DNA of 64,000 nt. Origin: Limnohabitans sp. G3-2. GTDB lineage: Bacteria > Pseudomonadota > Gammaproteobacteria > Burkholderiales > Burkholderiaceae_C. Shown here piece after piece: positions 9,601-16,603 of the stretch. How positions within the stretch are numbered: the first letter of the stretch is position 1; each line of letters starts with the position of its first letter. The stretch is from positions 1 to 64,000 of the forward strand of contig NZ_NESG01000004.1 in NCBI RefSeq assembly GCF_002778275.1, given 5' to 3'. The notes beneath the pieces were generated by a model. It had not been told where the DNA came from. It saw only the letters and a list, made by a program, of their open reading frames with translations, and searched no databases. The position numbers and the translations under genes are program-made.

Positions 9601-9858
9601 GACGCCCTGGCAAACAACGAGTCAGCCGTGCGCATGCTTGAAGACGAAATCCTGAAAAAGATTGCCCAAGAACTGACCCAAAGTTTGCGCGAAAACCTGA
9701 CCGTGGACTGGTCTGAACGTGAGAGTGTGAGAGCCAAATTGCGGTTGATGGTCAAACGCATTCTCAAGAAATACAAATACCCACCTGATCAAGCAGATCA
9801 AGCGGTCCAACTGGTTCTCGAGCAAGTGGAAGCACTCGGCGAGGAATGGGCCGCATAA
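6658..9858 (+). CDS. hsdR: Type I restriction-modification system endonuclease/translocase subunit HsdR
   Basis: HsdR translocates DNA and cleaves unmodified targets. The 1066-residue length is typical. An N-terminal RecB-like nuclease is seen near residues 135-160 (RPDIILF then IELKNP: D and E-x-K). Helicase motifs follow: Walker A QGSGKS about 298-303, DEAH about 405-408, FTGTP about 477, and the arginine-finger region [14 protein letters not shown] about 696-710. A helical C-terminal region (about 730-1066) should contact HsdM. The ATG at 6658 is chosen because it gives the family's usual N-terminus and sits 5 nt after the previous stop; a TTG at 6628 would overlap it. The gene appears intact. 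Confidence 0.96.
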   Translation: MTEDQLEQEALGWLASVGYTPLNARDLDNLDSRLARASNREVVLAACLRSAIDRLNPAVPLSAREDAFRQVLDMGQPALLSGNRAFHRVLVTGVPVQYQKDGETRGDFVRLIDWKETGSNEWLAVQQFTIKGPRHTRRPDIILFINGLPLVLIELKNPADLNADIWKAFDQIQTYKAQVADVFTYNELLVISDGTEARMGSLSANAERFMQWRTIDGVALDPLGKFQELETLVRGVLAPAYLLDYLRFFVLFEDDGTLVKKVAGYHQFHAVRAAVEQVVTAASTDEATRRGKGGVVWHTQGSGKSITMTCFAARVMQEPQLANPTIVVITDRNDLDGQLMGVFSLSQDLLREQPQQATTRQRLRELLDNRPSGGIVFATIQKFMPGEDEDTFPCLSQRRNIVVLADEAHRTQYGFEAKLKSRKVKDASSPAVAYTTGDGRSVASTADFAPPEYTTKYQAGYAQHLRDALPNATFVAFTGTPVSSTDRDTRSVFGEYIHVYDMQQAQEDGATVAIYYESRLAKLGLNESELSHLDDEVDELAEDEEESAQAKLKSRWAALEKVVGAEPRIASVAADLVTHFEERNNAQDGKAMVVAMSREICVHLYNEITRLRPDWHSEDPEQGAIKIVMTGSASDKELLRPHIHSGQVKKRLEKRFKDPQDPLKLVIVRDMWLTGFDAPCVHTLYVDKPMKGHNLMQAIARVNRVFKDKQGGLVVDYIGIGEDLKAAMKEYTASKGRGKPTVDAREALAVMLEKLDVLQAMLHGFDYSDFLTGGHKTLAGAANHVLGIKSDKERDGKKRFADHALAMSHAFSLCCTLPEAKAHRDEVAFMQAVKVILTKREASAQRKTDEQRDLAIRQIISSAVVSGEVVDIFASVGLDKPNIGLLDDDFLAQVNNLPEKNLAVELLERLLQGEIKSRFASNVVQDRKFSDLLADVIRRYQNRSIETAQVMEELIAMAKKFREAANRGDQLGLREDEVKFYDALANNESAVRMLEDEILKKIAQELTQSLRENLTVDWSERESVRAKLRLMVKRILKKYKYPPDQADQAVQLVLEQVEALGEEWAA

Positions 9859-9939
9859 CCCCCAAATTTGCTTGATGATCCCTGTGGGCTGCTTGCTGCG
9901 ATCACGTGATCCTTAGTCCCGTGGCTTTGACTTTCTGAG

Positions 9940-11391
9940 TTATGCCGCCTTCAACGTCTTGACGTTCTTTGCAGCGCCACTTGCCCGAGCAGCTAACAGG
10001 TCCAATCGATCACCCAGCAAGCGCCATGCATCCCGCATCAGCCCTTCATACTGCGCCCGTTGATAGATACGTTTGATCTTGTTTTCTTCGGTGTGGTTGA
10101 GGCACTTTTCTACAACATCGGGGAGTGCGCCAAGTTCGGCCATGAGTGTTGCCCCTGTGCGGCGCAGATCGTGGGGGGTCCACTTCCCCTCGAGCAACAC
10201 CATGGCATCCACATTTTTCGAGCGGCCTGACATGGGAACGCCACCTGTTCTCTGCCTGTCGCTTAACTGTTTGGTAACTGTTTTTTCGCACACATGATCA
10301 ATAACATTTGGGCTACCTTTTTTGGCCCGTGCCGCCGGAAAGAGCCAAGGTGTCAAGCCGGTGATGACCTTGAGTTTTTCCAATTGGCGGATCGCAAAAT
10401 CACTCAACCATATTTCGTGTCGTTTCCCGTTTTTTGTGTCGGGTAAGACCCACAGGCGACGTTCAAAGTCGATGTGCTCCCAGCGAGCGGATAAAACTTC
10501 ACCAATTCGGGCGATGGTGGCGAGTTGGAGCAGCAATGCGATCTGGCTGGTGTCAGCCATCCCGCCTTGGGGCAATTTTTGAAAGAGCATGATCAGTTCA
10601 GGTTCAGAAAGAATCCGATCGCGCTCGACATCTTTACCGATCTTGGCTTTCTTGATCCGTGCCGTTGGATCGGTGTCGATGTACTCTCGATCGAGTGCGA
10701 AACCAAACATTTGTCGTAATTCAGCCAAGGTCTTTTTGGCGGTTCGCACCATGTTTCGCGTCACCGTTGCGCGAGCCTTCACGGTATCCACAATTTCTTG
10801 AACGTGGGCCTTGGTTACATCAGCCGCAGCCATGTCCCCGATCAGTGGAAACACATCGCGCTTAAACGAGCGCTCGGCCTCTTCACCCTTGTCGGCACGA
10901 CAGACAAGATTAAGTCGTTTCCACAGGTCGAACATTTCCCGGACCGACACGCGGGCTTGCTGTGCAGCCAAGCTTTGCAGTAGCTTTTGTTGCACCAGCA
11001 GCTTTTCTTGCCGATCTGCCTCGATTTTGAGCAATTCGGCTTCTCGCTCTGCCACTTTGCGCAGGTCCTCGATTTTTTGGGCTTCAGTTGCATCTTCGGA
11101 GTTCTTACGGCGTTGCTCGATAGGGTCGAGGGCGTTGTTCTTGCGAGCTTCAACTATTTGCGCACGGAGGGCATCTCGGGACTTCCTGATCTGCGCGAGA
11201 CCCAAACTCGGCCAAGTGCCAACGGCGATGTTTTTACTCGACTTATCGAATTTATAGGCAAACCGGAAGTGAACCGTCACCACCCCTTCGCGTGACACAT
11301 ACACCTGCCCTTTGAGAGAGCCACCATCCGTCAAGATGCGCCCCTTGTCCGCAGGGGTGAGGGCCTCTAGCTCTTTTACCGTGAGCGCCAT
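9940..11391 (-). CDS. Tyrosine-type site-specific integrase (P4/prophage-island type)
   Basis: This 483-residue recombinase moves the element in and out of the tRNA-Pro site. It has an N-terminal DUF4102-like arm-binding domain (about 1-90), a long charged coiled-coil-like stretch (about 90-145), a core-binding SAM-like domain (about 148-235) and a catalytic domain. The catalytic set is complete: R295 (ATIARIGEV), K320, H407-x-x-R410 (HDLRRTG), H433 and the nucleophile Y443 (RIYQR). An insert around 352-400 separates K from H, as in many P4-type integrases. It is convergent with hsdR (82 bp between stops) and 178 bp from the truncated tRNA. A perfect direct repeat lies just upstream. Confidence 0.95.
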   Translation of the reverse strand: MALTVKELEALTPADKGRILTDGGSLKGQVYVSREGVVTVHFRFAYKFDKSSKNIAVGTWPSLGLAQIRKSRDALRAQIVEARKNNALDPIEQRRKNSEDATEAQKIEDLRKVAEREAELLKIEADRQEKLLVQQKLLQSLAAQQARVSVREMFDLWKRLNLVCRADKGEEAERSFKRDVFPLIGDMAAADVTKAHVQEIVDTVKARATVTRNMVRTAKKTLAELRQMFGFALDREYIDTDPTARIKKAKIGKDVERDRILSEPELIMLFQKLPQGGMADTSQIALLLQLATIARIGEVLSARWEHIDFERRLWVLPDTKNGKRHEIWLSDFAIRQLEKLKVITGLTPWLFPAARAKKGSPNVIDHVCEKTVTKQLSDRQRTGGVPMSGRSKNVDAMVLLEGKWTPHDLRRTGATLMAELGALPDVVEKCLNHTEENKIKRIYQRAQYEGLMRDAWRLLGDRLDLLAARASGAAKNVKTLKAA

Positions 11392-11408
11392 TGCATTGCC
11401 TTCCCTAT

Positions 11409-11432
11409 CGTTATACCAACCGTTATACCAAC
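11409..11432. repeat. Two perfect tandem 12-bp repeats upstream of the integrase
   Basis: CGTTATACCAAC occurs at 11409-11420 and again at 11421-11432, ending 18 bp before the integrase start codon. The position between the integrase gene and the attachment site fits integrase arm-type binding sites or an excisionase/repressor site that would also control the integrase promoter. The role is inferred from position. Confidence 0.6.
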
Positions 11433-11568
11433 CAAAACATTGGCTTTCAGTGTACTTGTATGAACGGCTTTGGACAAGAGAGAAGTGAGAGGTGCGGATA
11501 AGTTGTTGATTTTTATGTAAATTCTGTGATCCTGTGGAGCTTGGTGGATTTCCTTGGATGATGTGTTA

Positions 11569-11618
11569 CTTGCATGGGGTGCAAGGGGTCGCGAGTTCGA
11601 ATCCCGCCACGCCGACCA
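11569..11618 (+). other. Attachment site: 3' fragment of tRNA-Pro(GGG)
   Basis: The 50 nt fold as the 3' part of a tRNA. There is an anticodon stem CTTGC/GCAAG around the loop ATGGGGT (anticodon GGG, proline), a five-base variable region, a T-arm with loop TTCGAAT (one A-C mismatch in its stem), a 3' acceptor strand, the discriminator A, and CCA at 11616-11618. The sequence upstream has no D-arm or 5' acceptor strand, so the gene is truncated. This is what is left when an element integrates at the 3' half of a tRNA gene. The native terminator follows, so the chromosome resumes here and an intact tRNA-Pro(GGG) should lie at the element's other end, left of this window. Confidence 0.8.
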
Positions 11619-11629
11619 ATTCATCTGAA

Positions 11630-11666
11630 AAGACTTCTAACTAGGGATAGTTAGAAGTCTTTTTTG
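11630..11666 (+). terminator. Rho-independent terminator (original tRNA-Pro terminator)
   Basis: An A-rich 5' side leads into a hairpin with arms AGACTTCTAACTA / TAGTTAGAAGTCT, a 4-nt loop and a TTTTTTG tract. It lies 12 nt past the CCA of the truncated tRNA-Pro and probably ended the intact tRNA transcript. Confidence 0.85.
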
Positions 11667-11773
11667 TTTTGAATGGCCATTTCACAGCCAGGCTTCTTTG
11701 CAAAGCCATGGTGTTGTGGAGGCCGTGACTTCAAAATGGGCATTCACACGCTGGTTGATCAAGACAATTCGCC

Positions 11774-12412
11774 ATGAAACCCTCCACCCATGGTCATGTT
11801 CATGTTGTCGACGACAACCCGGACATCCGCATTTATTTGACCGATTTGTTGCGCCAATTGGGCTACACCGTTGACAGCTATGACAGCGCAGAGTCGTTTT
11901 TGGCCCAGTCAATGGACATTTTTCCAGCCGTTTTGGTGCTGGATGTGCGCATGCCCCAGATGTCAGGCATTGAGCTGCAGCAGGCCATGAAGGCCATGGG
12001 GCGGAACACGCCGATCATTTTCATCAGTGGCGAAAGCCATTCACAAGACATCATCCAGGCCATGAAAGGCCAACCTGTTGAATTTTTGCTCAAGCCATTT
12101 CAGTTTCCGAGTCTGATCCATGCGATTGACCGGGGCATGGTCCTCGATGGCGTCCATCGTGAAACCTTCATTCGTCAAAACGACATTCGCCGCAAGTGGC
12201 AAAACTTGTCCCAGCGTGAGCGAGAGGTGCTCGTGTTGATGCTGGAAGGTCACACGAACAAAGGCATTTCTGAGCTGATGGACATCCTGCCCGATACCGT
12301 CAAAAAACACCGTGCCCATGTTTTGCAAAAAATGCAGACGCCGCACTTGGCCGATCTTGTGGCGGTTTGCAAAGACCTGGATGTGAAGGCTTGGAGGTCG
12401 GCATTGCGCTGA
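11774..12412 (+). CDS. FixJ/NarL-type two-component response regulator
   Basis: The 212 residues comprise a receiver domain (about 8-125; acidic pair D13-D14, phosphoacceptor D57 in LVLDVRMP, conserved K107) and a LuxR-type helix-turn-helix (about 148-205, LSQREREVLVLMLEGHTNKGISELM). The FixJ/TtrR-type sequence suggests a transcriptional activator answering a membrane or PAS-containing kinase. No kinase gene is adjacent, so it is an orphan within the window. It is the first gene of the resident chromosome after the element and ends just before a bidirectional terminator shared with tRNA-Asn. Confidence 0.9.
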   Translation: MKPSTHGHVHVVDDNPDIRIYLTDLLRQLGYTVDSYDSAESFLAQSMDIFPAVLVLDVRMPQMSGIELQQAMKAMGRNTPIIFISGESHSQDIIQAMKGQPVEFLLKPFQFPSLIHAIDRGMVLDGVHRETFIRQNDIRRKWQNLSQREREVLVLMLEGHTNKGISELMDILPDTVKKHRAHVLQKMQTPHLADLVAVCKDLDVKAWRSALR

Positions 12413-12424
12413 TTGGCCCAAAGA

Positions 12425-12457
12425 AAAAGCCCCTGCAATCGCTTGCAGAGGCTTTAC
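12425..12457. terminator. Bidirectional Rho-independent terminator
   Basis: The hairpin AAGCCCCTGCAA / TTGCAGAGGCTT has a TCGC loop. It has T-rich sequence on its right side for the response-regulator transcript, and a T-run on the opposite strand for the tRNA-Asn transcript. It sits between the convergent ends of these two genes. Confidence 0.8.
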
Positions 12458-12461
12458 TTTT

Positions 12462-12537
12462 TGGCTCCTCGACCTGGGCTCGAACCAGGGACCTACGGAT
12501 TAACAGTCCGGCGCTCTACCGACTGAGCTATCGAGGA
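12462..12537 (-). tRNA. tRNA-Asn (anticodon GTT)
   Basis: The 76-nt minus-strand sequence begins TCCTCGATAGCTCAGTCGG, carries CTGTTAA in the anticodon loop and TTCGAGC in the T-loop, and ends with an encoded CCA. The acceptor stem TCCTCGA/TCGAGGA pairs fully. All arms are intact, unlike the tRNA-Pro fragment nearby. Confidence 0.97.
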
Positions 12538-12615
12538 ATAGCTTCGAATTATAGGGGTGTTTTTAGCCTGTTTTGAGAGGGAGACGAAGATTTTTTGAAA
12601 ATCTCGTGACACCTT

Positions 12616-14871
12616 TTAGAAGCTGGCTTTCACACCCATGCGCAGGGTTCTGGGTGCGCCGGGATACAAGTAATAGTGGCCAAACTGTTTGGGCGATTCG
12701 CGCCAGTAGTGGCGATCGGCCAGGTTGTCGATGGCCAGTGTCCATTGGGTGCGGGTGCCCTCGATGCGCGTGTCGTAATGCGCGGCGAAATCCAGTGTGG
12801 TCCAGCTGGGCAGGTTGATGCTGCCGTCTTCCGTCACGCGCCGTGCGCCTTCATGGCTCAGGCGCAGACTGGTTCGCAGGCCGGGGACATCGGCAAATCG
12901 GTATTGGGCCAAGGCGCGCAGGGTGTATTTGGGCACGTTGAGAGGTGTTTCACCGTTCAAAGCAGTGTTGAGGGTCACATCTGAGATGCGTGCGTGGAGC
13001 CATTGTCCTTGGGCCTGGAGTGCCCAGGCCGCTGAACGCCACTGAACACCGAGATCAAGCCCTTGATGGATTTGCTGACCATTGCTGACTCTTTTGAGTA
13101 ATGCGCCATCTGCGACGTCAAAACCCAACGGTCGTTCGATCTGGAACACGCTGGCGTTCCAACTCCATGGCTTAGCGCGGGAAGCCGTGGTCACGCTGCG
13201 AATGCCGACTTCAGTTTGCTTGCTGCGAGCTACGGCAAGCAACTGTCCAGCGTTGGAGTAGGCGGGTGTATTCGGTACCGATTGCAGTTCTATGCCGTGT
13301 CCATGCGACACGAACACGATGTGCTGCCCCAATTGCTCTGTCAGGCCAATCCATGGGGTGGTGATGTGGCCTTTGCTGTTGATGGCGTTTGTTTTCGGCG
13401 CAGGTGCGCAGATGTAGGTGTCAGGATCACATATTGCGTTTTGTTCGCTGCTGCGGCTGTAGGTCGTGTAGCGCAGTCCTGCCCATACCGCTGTTTGAGC
13501 CGTCAGCTGCATGCGATCCTTGACTGCAATTTCTGTGCTGTATTCGCTTTTGTTGGTATTCGGGTAACCGGGTATGGGGGAAGCTTGATTGATGCCGCCT
13601 CCGTACATGCTGCCTTCGCCGGCGGAATTCCAGGCTTGCATGGCAGGCAACCTGTCAAGTTGCCGTTGCCGGGTCAGTGATAGGGCCAGCTGGTGTGTGG
13701 TGCTGCCCCAGCGGGTTTGTCCAGCCACTTCGGTTAGAAAAGCATCAACCAATCGTCGCTCATCGTTGCTGCGGTAATCGGCCAGCTCAAATCGTCCATC
13801 CGATGTAAAACGGTCGCACAGTTTGGTGGCTCCATCCGTAGGATCGAGCACCCCATAGCAGTTGTGGCCCAAGGCAAAACTCAATCGGTCGTCGGATTTC
13901 AGGCGCTGTCCACCATATTGCGAGGTCCACAGCCAGCCGTCAGAAAGATTTTGCTTAAATCGCAAACTGCCCGTTTGGCTGGCAAACACACCTGGTAAAG
14001 ACCAAGGCTGGCGTGTGATGTTATGTTGGCCGTCCACGGTGGAGGGTAAAGAGGGGACACCGTAAGGATCGTTGGGGTTGGCCAGCAAGCTGTAGCCATT
14101 CACCCCAAACTGCTGGCGTTCGCTGCGCTCGATTTCCCACTCCAATTTGGTGTCGGGGCTGATGCGCCAGTCCATGGCCAAAGCAAACAGTTTGCGGTGG
14201 CCTTCGGTGTTTTTGATGTAGGGGTTCACGTTTTCATAAGCCGCATTGAAGCGGTAGCCCCATGACTGGTCTTGACCAAAGCGGCCCCCCAGGTCGAGGC
14301 CGGTGCTGCTGCTTTGGCCCGGGCCATAGCTGGCGCTGACCGCGCGAATGGTTTCGTTCTTGGCCGAAGGCGGGCGTTTGACCACGTAGTTGACCAAGCC
14401 GCCCGGGGCGCTGGTGCCAGCCTGGATGCCGCTGGTGCCTTTGAACAACTCGATGCGCTCTTTGTTGTCCATGGGGATCATGGTCTCGGCCGAGATCGGC
14501 AGGCCTTCGCGGCGGTAGTTGTAGCGGTTGTCCAGGGTGTACCCGCGCACGCTCAGGCTGTCCCAATAAGCAGGGGAGTTGTAGCTGTCGGCCACACTGG
14601 CGTCCAGGCGCAGGGCGTCAGAGACACGTTGCGCGCCAATGTCTTGCAGCGTTTGCTGGTCGATGGTGACGGCGCTGAAAGGCGCTTTGCTCAGCGGCAC
14701 ATCGCCAAAGCCACTGACCTGCGAGGGAGCGGTATCGGTGATGGTGATTTCGGTCAGGCTTTGCGCATGGGCGCTGCCCATGACCAACAGCGCGACGGCG
14801 CTCGCGATGTGCTGGGCCCGAAATGTTCTGCGGTCAGTGGACCGACTTGAGAATGGCGAAAAAAATGCCAT
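12616..14871 (-). CDS. TonB-dependent outer membrane receptor under TPP riboswitch control
   Basis: The 751 residues form an outer-membrane beta-barrel of the FhuA/siderophore-receptor type. There is an N-terminal signal peptide (cleavage near AHA-Q, about residue 36), a plug domain (about 50-165, with ERIELFKGTSGIQAGTSAPG), then barrel strands ending in the terminal Phe of LRMGVKASF. Homology alone would name it a siderophore receptor. However, a complete TPP riboswitch lies in its 5' leader, so the ligand is more likely thiamine, a phosphorylated form or a precursor. An AAGGA Shine-Dalgarno sequence precedes the ATG. No inner-membrane transporter for thiamine is adjacent, so the partner must be elsewhere. 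Confidence 0.92.
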   Translation of the reverse strand: MAFFSPFSSRSTDRRTFRAQHIASAVALLVMGSAHAQSLTEITITDTAPSQVSGFGDVPLSKAPFSAVTIDQQTLQDIGAQRVSDALRLDASVADSYNSPAYWDSLSVRGYTLDNRYNYRREGLPISAETMIPMDNKERIELFKGTSGIQAGTSAPGGLVNYVVKRPPSAKNETIRAVSASYGPGQSSSTGLDLGGRFGQDQSWGYRFNAAYENVNPYIKNTEGHRKLFALAMDWRISPDTKLEWEIERSERQQFGVNGYSLLANPNDPYGVPSLPSTVDGQHNITRQPWSLPGVFASQTGSLRFKQNLSDGWLWTSQYGGQRLKSDDRLSFALGHNCYGVLDPTDGATKLCDRFTSDGRFELADYRSNDERRLVDAFLTEVAGQTRWGSTTHQLALSLTRQRQLDRLPAMQAWNSAGEGSMYGGGINQASPIPGYPNTNKSEYSTEIAVKDRMQLTAQTAVWAGLRYTTYSRSSEQNAICDPDTYICAPAPKTNAINSKGHITTPWIGLTEQLGQHIVFVSHGHGIELQSVPNTPAYSNAGQLLAVARSKQTEVGIRSVTTASRAKPWSWNASVFQIERPLGFDVADGALLKRVSNGQQIHQGLDLGVQWRSAAWALQAQGQWLHARISDVTLNTALNGETPLNVPKYTLRALAQYRFADVPGLRTSLRLSHEGARRVTEDGSINLPSWTTLDFAAHYDTRIEGTRTQWTLAIDNLADRHYWRESPKQFGHYYLYPGAPRTLRMGVKASF

Positions 14872-14952
14872 GACGTTTTTCCTTCAACGCAATGGCAGGT
14901 CGGCTGGCTGGGAACGCGATGAGCCCAGAGTGGGGCTCGGTTCTTTTGACAA

Positions 14953-15035
14953 GCTTCCCTGCGCGAGGATTACCTCAATCAGGTTCAAAGGGACTTTCTC
15001 AGTCGAGGGCCTCACGGTCCTCAACACCCCTAGCG
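14953..15035 (-). promoter_or_regulatory. TPP (THI-box) riboswitch
   Basis: On the minus strand the leader contains the conserved TPP aptamer elements in order: GGGGTG at the start of the core, CTGAGA after the P3 stem-loop, the pyrimidine-sensing ACCTGAT segment, GTAAT, and GCGCAGGGA closing P1/P2. Downstream, a GAGCCC/GGGCTC hairpin (14921-14938) without a T-run lies before the Shine-Dalgarno sequence, so control may be at translation rather than termination. Binding of thiamine pyrophosphate should repress the TonB-dependent receptor. Another hairpin (15039-15059, GCACCC/GGGTGC) separates the riboswitch from the stop of the preceding reductase gene. Confidence 0.93.
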
Positions 15036-15069
15036 GATGCACCCCTCATCGAAGGGTGCGGTGTGTATT

Positions 15070-16107
15070 TTAGGCGATGCCCAAGCGCTGCTGCAGCAGT
15101 GTGGAGGTTGTCGTGTACTGCAGCAGGGTCTTTTCTGCGGGCCGCAGCAGGGTCACGGCACCAAAAGCGGCCAAGGTGGCTTCGTGAAAACCGCAAAGGA
15201 TGAGCTTCTTTTTGCCGGGGTAGGTGTTGATGTCCCCTACGGCAAAGATGCCCGCTTCGGACGTTGCAAAGCTCTCGGTGTTGACCACCAATTGCTTGCG
15301 CTCCATGGCCAGGCCCCATTGCGCCACAGGGCCCAGCTTGGGTGACAAGCCCAGGCAGGTTTGCAAGACATCGAGGTTCAGCCACTCGGTTTCGCCTTGT
15401 GGGTTGAGCAGTTCCAGCGCTTGCAATTGGCCTTGTTCGGCCCGCAGTCCCGTGGGCTGACCCGCCACAAAACGCATGCGGCCATCGGCACAGGCCTGGC
15501 GCATTTTTTCGACCCATTCGGGCGCCGCACTGAACTGGTCGCGGCGGTGCAGCAGCGTGACGCTGGCTGCGGCTTGCGGGCCTTGGCAGGCTTGCAGGAC
15601 AGTTTGCAGGGCTGCGTCGCCGTCACCGGCCACCACGAGGTGCAGACCTGCCCAGCGTTCGGGGGCCGGGCTCTCGGCAAAGACTTGGGTTCCCTCAAAA
15701 GCACTCAGGCCGTCCAGCGCCATGCGGCGCGGCACGAAAGCACCCACACCCGCGGCGATGAACAGGGTCGAGGTGAGAAAGCGCTGACCTGAATCGGTCG
15801 TCACGGCCAAGCGCTGGTCGGCTTGGCGTTCTATTTGGCTGACTTGTTGGCCGAGGTGCAGCGTGGGCTTGAAGGGGGAGATTTGCTGCTGCAGGCGCTC
15901 CACCAGCTCTTGCCCGGTGCAAAAAGGGATGCCTGGGATGTCGTAAATGGGTTTGCCCGCATACAACTCGGCGCACTGGCCTCCCACATGAGGCAGGGCG
16001 TCGACCACATGGCAGTGAATGCCTTGCAAGCCCAGTTGAAACACCTGGAACAAGCCCACAGGGCCTGCGCCGATCACCAGGGCTTCTGTTTCGATCGGCC
16101 AATCCAT
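15070..16107 (-). CDS. Thioredoxin-reductase-like ferredoxin-NADP+ reductase
   Basis: The 345-residue flavoprotein exchanges electrons between NADPH and ferredoxin. An FAD-binding GAGPVG motif is near residues 13-18, with the HVVDALPHVGGQC segment about 35-47. The second dinucleotide site is near LHLVVAGDGDAA, and the C-terminal FAD contact is at GIFAVGDINTYPGKKKL. The redox CxxC of thioredoxin reductase is absent, as expected for this ferredoxin reductase class. The start ATG at 16107 is chosen because upstream in-frame sequence only antisenses the ferredoxin frame. It starts 8 nt after fdxA on the same strand, so the two are an operon and likely redox partners. Confidence 0.9.
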   Translation of the reverse strand: MDWPIETEALVIGAGPVGLFQVFQLGLQGIHCHVVDALPHVGGQCAELYAGKPIYDIPGIPFCTGQELVERLQQQISPFKPTLHLGQQVSQIERQADQRLAVTTDSGQRFLTSTLFIAAGVGAFVPRRMALDGLSAFEGTQVFAESPAPERWAGLHLVVAGDGDAALQTVLQACQGPQAAASVTLLHRRDQFSAAPEWVEKMRQACADGRMRFVAGQPTGLRAEQGQLQALELLNPQGETEWLNLDVLQTCLGLSPKLGPVAQWGLAMERKQLVVNTESFATSEAGIFAVGDINTYPGKKKLILCGFHEATLAAFGAVTLLRPAEKTLLQYTTTSTLLQQRLGIA

Positions 16108-16115
16108 GGGCAAAT

Positions 16116-16445
16116 TCAGCGAACCAATTGCGCCAATTTGCCGGTTTTGTCTTTCCAGGCATCGGCGTCGGCCATGGGGGCCTTGCGCTTGGTGATGCTC
16201 TTCCAGCCAGGCAAGAGGGCCAGCTCTGCGTTCAACTTGGTCATGTGCTGCTGGTCGCCAGGCAGGTCTTCTTCGGCATAGATCGCGTTGACGGGGCATT
16301 CGGGGATGCACACGGCGCAGTCGATGCACTCATCGGGGTCGATGGTCAAGAAGTTGGGGCCTTCGCGAAAGCAATCCACCGGGCAAACATCCACACAGTC
16401 GGTGTATTTGCACTGGATGCAGGATTCGGAAACAACGTGGGTCAT
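16116..16445 (-). CDS. fdxA: Seven-iron ferredoxin FdxA
   Basis: The 109-residue ferredoxin carries two iron-sulfur sites. The first, [18 protein letters not shown], has the spacing seen in [3Fe-4S]/[4Fe-4S] proteins; the second, [12 protein letters not shown] (about 40-51), binds a [4Fe-4S] cluster. The C-terminal extension (about 60-109) is typical of the proteobacterial FdxA family. It is the first gene of a two-gene unit with a ferredoxin-NADP+ reductase and lies just downstream of the sulfate-assimilation operon. It may supply electrons to the siroheme sulfite reductase, which lacks a CysJ partner here (inference). Confidence 0.93.
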   Translation of the reverse strand: MTHVVSESCIQCKYTDCVDVCPVDCFREGPNFLTIDPDECIDCAVCIPECPVNAIYAEEDLPGDQQHMTKLNAELALLPGWKSITKRKAPMADADAWKDKTGKLAQLVR

Positions 16446-16519
16446 GGTGGGCTCGGATATTGATCAGCGCGGTCAAATTTACGCTGTGGGTGTGATTTTA
16501 AGGGAGATCTCTTGCCCCC

Positions 16520-16590
16520 TGTAGGCGCGAGCCCCTCTTCGCGAAGGGGTTGGATGCCAGGCTCTTTCGTCCGCAGGGGCGCACTCGCAC
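16520..16590. repeat. Degenerate REP-like palindromes between cysN and fdxA
   Basis: A diverged copy of the window-wide REP element starts at about 16520 (TGTAGGCGCGAGCCCC, then TTCGCGAAGGGG). A partial GGCCGC-type copy follows (CCGCAGGGGCGCAC, about 16571-16585). Both are weaker than copies elsewhere, suggesting older insertions. Confidence 0.55.
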
Positions 16591-16603
16591 TGAGGATGTG
16601 TGT

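Noticed and set aside
11376..11624. 82-codon minus-strand frame starting MNWSAWRDSNSRPLAP
   Set aside because: This WRDSNSRP-type translation is the well-known false protein read from the complement of a tRNA 3' end; the DNA is the tRNA-Pro fragment and the integrase leader.
12367..12576. 69-codon plus-strand frame across tRNA-Asn
   Set aside because: Reads through the terminator and the complement of tRNA-Asn; the STWARTRDL pattern is a tRNA shadow.
15039..15059. GCACCC/GGGTGC hairpin as a terminator for the ferredoxin reductase
   Set aside because: No T-run follows on the minus strand; it may be part of the riboswitch leader, so it is mentioned there but not called a terminator.
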